From an uncultured Prevotellaceae bacterium (GTDB lineage Bacteria > Bacteroidota > Bacteroidia > Bacteroidales > Bacteroidaceae): a stretch of 11,170 nucleotides of DNA. Below are positions 1 to 6,478 of the stretch, one piece after another. Position numbers and translations under genes: made by a program. Each line of letters starts with the position of its first letter. Within the stretch, counting starts at the first letter, position 1. Below the pieces are notes generated by a model. It searched no databases. It was not told the origin of the DNA and worked only from the letters and a program-made list of their open reading frames with translations. The stretch covers positions 1 to 11,170 of the forward strand of contig CAMYYX010000053.1 of the NCBI GenBank assembly GCA_947303695.1, written 5' to 3'.

Positions 1-2364
1 AGTCCGTCGTGGGGGTTCAACGACTCATGGCAGGAATATGTCATCGGTGTCTCACCTCGTAAGCAGAACCTTCAGGCCGAGTTTGTGGTTCGTCCAAAAG
101 TATATTTCAATCGCTCCAACACCTTCACCATTGAAGTGAAGAACAACGGAACGCTCGACTATTCGGGTATCTACCTGTTTGCTAACACGAACGGAAAGAA
201 TCCGTCGAATCTATCTGAAGCTAAAGACAAGGACACGGAGACCGTACTGAGTAACAAGGGAACGGCAGTGAGACTGAAGTTACAAGCAAAACCGACGACT
301 GCAACCAAGTGGTATTTCTATGTGACAGATAAGAACTTGAATGTGTTGGCTACTTACGAAGTGGAAACAGAAGTCCCTGAAAATGATTTGTGGCTCAAAC
401 AGTTGACATTGTTTGGCAGTTGTGATGAGGAGGTACACAACGGAGAAACCTATCAGGTGGTTTACAATAGCCGTGCGACAGTAGATGCAGAGATTGAGGA
501 CAGGAGTGTGATAGGGTATGAAGGTTCGCCTCGTATGGCGATTTATGAGAGTACGGATGACGGCAAAACCTTTACCTATGTGGGTTATAAATACGGGAAA
601 GTGACCATCGATCCGAAAGGATGCGGAACGGCATCTATTACGATTTCGTCGACCAGTAACTGTCCTGTTTCTGTTGGAAATCTATATTATGGTGTGATGC
701 TGGATACGATTCCAGCTTTGCGTTCAAATGATGTTCTGCATAAGACCTCCGCAGAAGCAGCTACGGTTCGTTTTGTATTGAAAGAAGGAGATCTCCACGA
801 GGTGGGTATGGAGGATGGATGCCTGAAACTCGCGGGCACATGGGACGTGTATAAATTCACTACGTTGACGAAGAAGTCAATTTATAAAGTTGCTAACAGC
901 TATGACTTGACAGACGTACAGAAGATTGGGCCTATTCCTGTTCTTGAAGCCAATCCGAACGCAGTCTTTTATGTGAGTGACGACTCAGAGGCTACAGGAC
1001 TGAATGTAATCAGGAATGGTGTGTGCCAACAGTTGGTGCTCACTCCAGGTTATGACTTTGCTCCAAAAGCAGGATTTACGGCTCTTGATGCAAAGGTGAA
1101 TCTGAATCTACCAGCCTGTCAATGGGGATTGTTGACAACTCCGTGTGATGTGGAGGTTCCTAAGGGAATAATTGCACGAGAGATAGAGTCTCATATCTCC
1201 AGCGGAATCAGCAATAAAACAAAAGATGTACGCTCGTTGGTTGCTGGACACACCTATATCATCATGTCATCAAGCGATAAACGACAGGTGCTCCATGGAA
1301 CGAACGCGAATGTGGTGAAAGAGGCAATCGCCAATGTAGATACCGCATTAGTTGGAACGTTTGTCGCTACAACTACTCCGAGGGGTGCCATGATAGTGAA
1401 CGATGCAGAGCAGCAATATTTTAGTCCTGTTGACGAAGGAACAGCTGTTGAAGCATTCCGCGGCTATTTCTATGATGCAAAGGTGACGAAAGAATTCCGT
1501 GCCTATTCATCCATTGCTTCCGATCCGACCTACCAGAATTTGGCAAATACCATCCAAGCAGCTTATCAAACGATTCAGGAGTATGGATTCTATGCGCATC
1601 AAGATTCGACAAAGGCGCTTTATGAGCGGATTGACTCAGCAGAAATCGTATTCACGGAGCGTACGGAAAGTTTGACAGAGGTGCGTCAGCGATTTAAGGA
1701 ACTGGAGGAGATGATGCAACGTTATGTAGCAGCAGCACCGAATCCGTACGAGTTGCTCGACTATACGTCATATATCGAGAATCCTTCATTTGAATCAGGG
1801 AAAAACGGTTGGACTACTGACGGTGTTGTGAAGAAGAATACCGACCTGACGCTGAAGAGTGTAGGTGGTGATGGTTCTGCCTTCCTGTATAATTGCAAAT
1901 CAGATAGTACTGGTAGTGAACTCTCGCAAGTCGTGAAGGATTTGCCGAAAGGTTATTACCGTCTGGCGGCTAAGGTCGGCTCATCTGAAGGGCATGAGAT
2001 TACGCTGTTTGCAGGCGATACGACTGCTGTGGTGACATCAAGTCCGTTTGGTGTTCATTATTTGGTGGAAGCCCGTATTGATGACATCTTCGTGGAGTCG
2101 GGTGAGTTGGAGATTGGTATCAAGGCAGGATACTTCTACAAAGCAGACGATTTCCGCTTGACATTGACTGCTTATGCTGTCTCAGGTATTCCGGAGGATG
2201 TGAACGGTGATGGTAATGTGGATACGCAAGATGTCCTGAAAATCTATGATTATATCCAGAATTCGATGGGTCAGGAGGCACATCCGGTTGAGGACCTGAA
2301 TGGAGATGGTGTGGTAGATACACAAGATGTATTAAAGATTTATGAGTATATACAAACACATTAA
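1..2364 (+). CDS. Secreted multidomain protein with C-terminal dockerin (5' end missing); possible tail of a C10-type peptidase
   Basis: The frame is open from base 1, so the gene begins before the window; a GTG at 85 is only an internal codon. The 787 visible residues (numbered from base 1) start with a WGFNDSWQEYVIGVSP stretch, which resembles the end of the catalytic domain of Bacteroidetes C10 (streptopain-like) cysteine peptidases. Beta-rich Ig-like segments follow (about 30-125 and 130-255), then a beta module of a kind frequent in secreted Bacteroidales proteins (about 270-500). Next come a helical, charged segment (about 505-578) and a jelly-roll carbohydrate-binding-like domain (about 594-725, NPSFESG at its start and KADDFRL near its end). 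A two-repeat type I dockerin closes the protein (about 731-787). No catalytic residues are visible in this part, so the peptidase identity is an inference; a glycan-binding or adhesive protein is the alternative. Its stop codon lies inside the next gene, 23 bases overlapping. That it is a real secreted dockerin protein is well supported. Confidence 0.85.
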   Translation, partial: SPSWGFNDSWQEYVIGVSPRKQNLQAEFVVRPKVYFNRSNTFTIEVKNNGTLDYSGIYLFANTNGKNPSNLSEAKDKDTETVLSNKGTAVRLKLQAKPTTATKWYFYVTDKNLNVLATYEVETEVPENDLWLKQLTLFGSCDEEVHNGETYQVVYNSRATVDAEIEDRSVIGYEGSPRMAIYESTDDGKTFTYVGYKYGKVTIDPKGCGTASITISSTSNCPVSVGNLYYGVMLDTIPALRSNDVLHKTSAEAATVRFVLKEGDLHEVGMEDGCLKLAGTWDVYKFTTLTKKSIYKVANSYDLTDVQKIGPIPVLEANPNAVFYVSDDSEATGLNVIRNGVCQQLVLTPGYDFAPKAGFTALDAKVNLNLPACQWGLLTTPCDVEVPKGIIAREIESHISSGISNKTKDVRSLVAGHTYIIMSSSDKRQVLHGTNANVVKEAIANVDTALVGTFVATTTPRGAMIVNDAEQQYFSPVDEGTAVEAFRGYFYDAKVTKEFRAYSSIASDPTYQNLANTIQAAYQTIQEYGFYAHQDSTKALYERIDSAEIVFTERTESLTEVRQRFKELEEMMQRYVAAAPNPYELLDYTSYIENPSFESGKNGWTTDGVVKKNTDLTLKSVGGDGSAFLYNCKSDSTGSELSQVVKDLPKGYYRLAAKVGSSEGHEITLFAGDTTAVVTSSPFGVHYLVEARIDDIFVESGELEIGIKAGYFYKADDFRLTLTAYAVSGIPEDVNGDGNVDTQDVLKIYDYIQNSMGQEAHPVEDLNGDGVVDTQDVLKIYEYIQTH
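2194..2361 (+). other. Type I dockerin domain, duplicated calcium-binding repeats
   Basis: Two F-hand calcium-loop motifs are visible: DVNGDGNVDTQD at residues 733-744 and DLNGDGVVDTQD at 765-776 of the partial protein. Asp and Asn sit at the usual ligand positions, and each loop is followed by the helix VLKIY[DE]YIQ. In cellulosome systems such domains dock onto cohesins. No cohesin is visible here, so the partner is unknown. In Bacteroidetes such C-terminal dockerin-like domains occur on many secreted enzymes. Confidence 0.9.
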
Positions 2365-3580
2365 GCATCCGTTCCTTCTTCATATCTTTGCATACAGTGC
2401 CCTTGTGCTGATGTGTGTGGCATGTGGCAAGGATCGAACCTATGAGTATGAAGAGAAAACGGTGGGATGTCATCAGATGCAAACTTTGATGGCAGAGTGG
2501 TATTTATGGGGCGACAGCATTAAGGACCTTGATTGGCAACAGTACTTCGCAAAGCCTACGGATTTCATCTCCAAGCTGACATCACAGAGCAAAGCGAACG
2601 ATAAATGGTCGTACTGTCTTATCGATACGATTGAATCTGATCCGCTGCCTTGTGGGTACTTTGACCATGTGAATTCCTATGGTATGGATGTGTTGCTGAT
2701 GAATGATCCTACCGGTGAGACCACGAAGCAATATGCCAGAGTGGTGACGGTTTACGCAAATTCGCCTGCTGAGCGGTGCGGATTGCAACGAAACGACTTC
2801 ATCGGACAGGTCGATGACAATAAGATGGCATCTACGGTCATCAAGAATCTGGTGAATGGACGTTCTCGCACACTGGTGGTCAGCCATTTGGGTGTGAACG
2901 AAGAAGAGAATTCGTTCTTTTGGACGTCTGTCGATACGCTCACTCTTCCGTTGTCCGAACGGGTGATTGTCCCGACTGTTATGGTCAGTCGCATGGTAGC
3001 CAGTGATGTAGGCTATTTGATGCTGACCGACCTCAGTCATACAGACGATATTACGGCAGCCATTCGTCGTCTGGAAGGACAGGGAATGAACGACTTGATT
3101 ATTGATGTGCGCCTGTGTAACAGCGGCACCATCGAGTGTGTGCATGAGGTGGCGAACCTCATCAGTCAAAAGGGTGGGACATTCCTTCGTACGTTCTGGA
3201 ACATGAAGAAGTCGGAGTATAACCAAACCTATACGATTACATCCGTAGCAAATTATGATTTGTATTTCATCACAAGCAATTACACTCAGGGTGCTGCTGA
3301 ATGGTTGATACATGGTTTGCAAACGATGGCAGAAGATGATGCAGTGATAGTGGTTGGAAAGCAGACTGCGGGTCAGAATGTGATGCTGAAGGCAATTCCT
3401 TCCGACTATCAATACACGATTTATCCTGCAGTGGCGTTCGTTGGCGATCAGGACGGAAACTGCGACTATGCATCGGGCATCAAACCCGATGTGGAACTGA
3501 ATGAATTCGATTATGCGGTGCTCTATCCATATGGAGACAGTCGCGAGGTCATTATCGATTATATTTTGTCGAACCGCTAA
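2342..3580 (+). CDS. S41-family (C-terminal processing peptidase fold) lipoprotein, predicted catalytically inactive
   Basis: A 412-residue protein. Residues 1-28 form a lipoprotein signal (Lys at 5 and 8, hydrophobic 10-26, then VAC with the likely lipidated Cys28), so it should be anchored in an envelope membrane. A helical N-terminal region with a WYLW motif (residues 53-56) is followed by a PDZ-like domain at about 113-182, including SPAERCGLQRND. The S41 catalytic-fold region spans about 223-392 and ends with the characteristic GIKPDVEL. In S41 enzymes the nucleophile Ser lies three residues before a conserved Glu (S-A-S-E), and the general-base Lys lies in T-x-G-K. Here these are G317 (QGAAE) and Q345 (TAGQN). 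The D-x-R-x-N-G-G-G substrate loop is also altered (DVRLCNSG, 255-262). The fold is convincing but the active site is not, so it is probably a binding or scaffold protein. The ATG overlaps the dockerin gene by 23 bases, which suggests translational coupling; the NhaC gene starts 10 bases after its stop. Confidence 0.85.
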   Translation: MSIYKHIKHPFLLHIFAYSALVLMCVACGKDRTYEYEEKTVGCHQMQTLMAEWYLWGDSIKDLDWQQYFAKPTDFISKLTSQSKANDKWSYCLIDTIESDPLPCGYFDHVNSYGMDVLLMNDPTGETTKQYARVVTVYANSPAERCGLQRNDFIGQVDDNKMASTVIKNLVNGRSRTLVVSHLGVNEEENSFFWTSVDTLTLPLSERVIVPTVMVSRMVASDVGYLMLTDLSHTDDITAAIRRLEGQGMNDLIIDVRLCNSGTIECVHEVANLISQKGGTFLRTFWNMKKSEYNQTYTITSVANYDLYFITSNYTQGAAEWLIHGLQTMAEDDAVIVVGKQTAGQNVMLKAIPSDYQYTIYPAVAFVGDQDGNCDYASGIKPDVELNEFDYAVLYPYGDSREVIIDYILSNR

Positions 3581-3590
3581 CTACTGACAC

Positions 3591-5075
3591 ATGCCGACTC
3601 ATATACTCATAGAGAAAGATGCTCAGCAACGGACTCCGCACCCGTTGGTCGCCCTCATCCCTGTTGTTGTATTGGTGGGGATGATGGTGCTGATGATCAG
3701 TCTCTTTGGCAGCGATGCATTGGGTGGAGGCACTCAGATAGCGCTCCTGATGGCTTCGTCTGTGTGTATTCTGATCTCTATGGTGGTCTATCGCTCGAAG
3801 TGGAAGTCTTTCGAACAAGGCATCGTTGATACAGTTTCCAGTTCGGTTGTCTCGCTCTGCATCTTGCTCATCATCGGTATGATGTCGTCGTCGTGGATGG
3901 TGAGTGGGGTCGTGCCTACATTGATTTATTATGGTGTACAGATTCTTTCTCCAACCTATTATCTTGCTTGCACTTGTGTCATTTGTGCTGTAGTTTCTGT
4001 GATGACGGGTTCGTCCTGGACTACGGTCGCTACTATCGGTGTGGCGCTCATCGGTATTGGCAATGCGTTGGGAGTTCCGGAATACTGGTCAGCAGGTGCC
4101 ATCATCTCGGGGGCTTACTTCGGTGATAAAATCAGTCCGCTGAGCGATACCACTGTGCTGGCTTCGAGTGTGGCTGAGGTGAATCTGTTCACACACATCC
4201 GTTACATGCTTCAGACGACTGTTCCGTCGATGTGTGTCACTTTGGTCATCTTCGCCGTTGCAGGTTTCTTCTTCACGTCCGACGGGGATGTGCTGGCCAA
4301 GGAATACACAGAGCATCTCTATGCTACTTATAATATTTCGCTTTGGACTTTGTTGGTACCTGTCGTTACGGCTGTAATGATTGCCAAGAAAGTGCCGTCG
4401 CTCATCACACTTTTCTCCTCGTCGTTGCTGGCAGGCATCTGTGCGCTGATTCTTCAGCCTCAAATCCTGATGGCGATTGCCGATGAGCCGTCGCTGTCTT
4501 CCTTTGTTCAGTGTGTGAAGGGAGTACTGATGACCTTCTTCACATCGACGAACGTGGATACCGGTAGTGAGGTGGTAAACGAATTGGTGGCTACGAGCGG
4601 TATGGCAGGTATGCTGAACACCATCTGGCTCATCCTTTGTGCCATGTGTTTCGGTGGTGCGATGGTGGCGAGCGGCATGTTGCAGAGCATCACAAAAGTC
4701 ATCATGCGTCTGATTCGTGGCACGGCTTCGCTGGTCGGCTCTACTGTTTGCTCGGGTTTGCTGTCGAACATCCTCACATGCGACCAGTATATCTCCATTA
4801 TTCTTACCATCAGCATGTTCAAGAAAGCCTATCAGGAGAAGGGCTACGAGGGACGGCTTCTTTCGCGTACCACCGAGGACTCGACGACGGTTACCTCTGT
4901 GCTCATCCCTTGGAACACGTGCGGTATGACGCAGAGCACAGTACTCGGAGTTCCGACTTTGGAATACCTCCCGTTCTGCTTCTTCAACTACATCAGTCCG
5001 CTGATGAGTATCCTTATATCAAGTATAAAAGTAAAACCAAACATACATGAAGCAACTAACAATTCTCATCAGTAG
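3591..5075 (+). CDS. nhaC: NhaC-family Na+/H+ antiporter (or sodium-coupled solute carrier)
   Basis: A 494-residue polytopic inner-membrane protein with many hydrophobic segments (for example 18-40, 48-66, 84-105, 121-138, 205-227, 250-290, 342-362, 395-410). Two hallmark NhaC stretches are intact: GAYFGDKISPLSDTT at 174-188 and the EDSTTVTSVLIPWNTCG stretch at 429-445. The family exchanges Na+ for H+; some members instead exchange or symport organic acids or amino acids, and the sequence alone does not decide this. The length is normal for the family. The ATG at 3591 follows the previous stop by 10 bases and has no obvious Shine-Dalgarno site, as is usual in Bacteroidetes. The 3' end overlaps the following peptidase gene by 29 bases. 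Being placed between two exported peptidase-type genes suggests a role in using or exporting something tied to peptide metabolism, but that is inference. Confidence 0.93.
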   Translation: MPTHILIEKDAQQRTPHPLVALIPVVVLVGMMVLMISLFGSDALGGGTQIALLMASSVCILISMVVYRSKWKSFEQGIVDTVSSSVVSLCILLIIGMMSSSWMVSGVVPTLIYYGVQILSPTYYLACTCVICAVVSVMTGSSWTTVATIGVALIGIGNALGVPEYWSAGAIISGAYFGDKISPLSDTTVLASSVAEVNLFTHIRYMLQTTVPSMCVTLVIFAVAGFFFTSDGDVLAKEYTEHLYATYNISLWTLLVPVVTAVMIAKKVPSLITLFSSSLLAGICALILQPQILMAIADEPSLSSFVQCVKGVLMTFFTSTNVDTGSEVVNELVATSGMAGMLNTIWLILCAMCFGGAMVASGMLQSITKVIMRLIRGTASLVGSTVCSGLLSNILTCDQYISIILTISMFKKAYQEKGYEGRLLSRTTEDSTTVTSVLIPWNTCGMTQSTVLGVPTLEYLPFCFFNYISPLMSILISSIKVKPNIHEATNNSHQ

Positions 5076-6426
5076 CCTTTTCGTGAGTGCTACATTGTCG
5101 GCTCAGGGCATATCCCAGGAGCTGTTGCAACAATTCCGTTCTGAAAATCAGATGACGGCATCCGACCGTGCCATCCGTAATGCGCTGAGTGTGACGGACG
5201 TGAAGAGTCTGGCACTTAGTCAGGACAATCAGGCTGAGATCGATACGTATTTCAGCAATAGTGTTCCATCGAAAGGCATCACCGACCAGAAGAGTTCGGG
5301 ACGATGCTGGCTCTTTACGGGGCTGAACGTGCTGCGTAGCAAGGTCATCAATCGTGATAAGCTCGAAGGGCTGGAGTTCTCGCAGATCTACCTCTTCTTC
5401 TACGATCAGTTGGAGAAGTCGAACCTGTTCCTCCAGGCTGTCATCGATACGAAAGGAAAGCCTATGGACGACAAGACAGTCGAGTGGCTGTTCAAGAATC
5501 CGCTGAGCGATGGCGGAACGTTCACGGGAGTGGCTGACTTGGTCATGAAGTATGGACTGGTGCCATCGGGTGTGATGCCTGAGAACTATACGGCGAACAA
5601 CACAAGCAAGTTCACCTCGTTCGTGAAACGCAAACTGCGTGAGGACGGATTGCTGTTGCGCGACAGCAAGCTGAAAGGGGCGGAACTGCTGCGACTGAAG
5701 GAGAAGATGCTCAGCGAAATCTACCACATGCTGGTACTCGGACTGGGTCAGCCTGTCATCGAGTTCACTTGGGCTCCGAAGGGTTCAGACGGCAAGTACG
5801 TTTCGGCTCCGAAGCGCTACACGCCGCAGTCGTTCTATGCCGAGTTGATTGGCGAGGATCTCAACAGCGATTACATCATGCTGATGAACGACCCTACACG
5901 TGAGTATTGGAAGACCTACGAGATTCAGTATGACCGCCACACCTACGACGGACACAACTGGCTGTATCTCAACCTTCCGATGGACGAAATCAAGGTGGCT
6001 GCCATTGAGAGCATCAAGGACTCTACGATGATGTATTTCTCGTGCGATGTGAACAAGGAACTCGACAGCAAGCGCGGTCTGCTTGCGCTCGACAACTACG
6101 ATTACAGCAGCATCCTCGGGGTGACGTTCGGTATGGACAAGCGTCAGCGCATCCTTTCGTTCGACTCCGGTTCGTCGCATGCCATGACGCTCAAGGCCGT
6201 GGACCTCGATGCCAACGGCAAACCGCTGAAGTGGGAAGTCGAGAACTCATGGGGTGCTTCTCATGGATTCCATGGTCACTTAATCATGACCGACGAGTGG
6301 TTCGATGCCTACATGTTCCGCTTGGTAGTGAAGAAGCAGTATCTGAGCCAGAAGGTGCTGAAGGCAGCTGAGCAGAAGCCGACCTTGCTGCCGTGCTGGG
6401 ACCCGATGTTTGCAAGTGAAGAGTGA
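5047..6426 (+). CDS. pepC: Secreted aminopeptidase C / bleomycin hydrolase-like cysteine peptidase (family C1)
   Basis: A 459-residue protein close to the usual PepC/bleomycin-hydrolase length. A signal peptide covers residues 1-19 (hydrophobic 4-17, LSA before Gln20), so unlike the cytosolic PepC of Firmicutes it should be exported. The papain-type active site is complete: oxyanion Gln81 and nucleophile Cys87 in DQKSSGRCWLF, His378 in SSHAMTLKAVD, and Asn400 in VENSWGASHG. Other family signatures are LEFSQIYLFFYDQLEKSN (about 115-132), the GVADLVMKYGLVPSGVMPE region, and DYIMLMNDPTREYW (about 275-288). PepC enzymes form hexameric barrels that trim amino acids from peptide N-termini. The start codon is nested in the end of the NhaC gene after an A-rich leader, which suggests coupled translation. 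The TGA stop and the last Glu residues fall in a degenerate heptad repeat. The catalytic assignment is strong; substrate preference is unknown. Confidence 0.94.
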   Translation: MKQLTILISSLFVSATLSAQGISQELLQQFRSENQMTASDRAIRNALSVTDVKSLALSQDNQAEIDTYFSNSVPSKGITDQKSSGRCWLFTGLNVLRSKVINRDKLEGLEFSQIYLFFYDQLEKSNLFLQAVIDTKGKPMDDKTVEWLFKNPLSDGGTFTGVADLVMKYGLVPSGVMPENYTANNTSKFTSFVKRKLREDGLLLRDSKLKGAELLRLKEKMLSEIYHMLVLGLGQPVIEFTWAPKGSDGKYVSAPKRYTPQSFYAELIGEDLNSDYIMLMNDPTREYWKTYEIQYDRHTYDGHNWLYLNLPMDEIKVAAIESIKDSTMMYFSCDVNKELDSKRGLLALDNYDYSSILGVTFGMDKRQRILSFDSGSSHAMTLKAVDLDANGKPLKWEVENSWGASHGFHGHLIMTDEWFDAYMFRLVVKKQYLSQKVLKAAEQKPTLLPCWDPMFASEE

Positions 6427-6465
6427 AGCATAGTTAAGAGTTAAAAGTAAAGATTTAAAAGTTAT
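6414..6465 (+). repeat. Degenerate 7-bp repeats at the peptidase gene end and in the 52-base gap
   Basis: Heptads of the form RAGTKAA follow one another: AAGTGAA (6414), GAGTGAA (6421), then TAGTTAA (6431), GAGTTAA (6438), AAGTAAA (6445), GATTTAA (6452) and AAGTTAT (6459), with one 3-base phase break. The repeats supply the TGA stop of the peptidase gene and further stops in other frames. The rest of the gap, to 6478, is an A-rich leader for the next gene. I see no convincing promoter in it. Confidence 0.6.
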
Positions 6466-6478
6466 AATCAGAAACAAC

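Noticed and set aside
85..87. GTG at 85 as the real start of the dockerin gene
   Set aside because: The same frame is open to base 1 with sensible protein sequence, there is no signal peptide after the GTG, and the protein has the features of a secreted multidomain product, so the gene is truncated by the window.
2582..3412. 276-codon open frame on the minus strand opposite the S41-fold gene
   Set aside because: It is a shadow of the sense gene, which has a lipoprotein signal and S41 fold motifs; the antisense product resembles no known family and has no leader.
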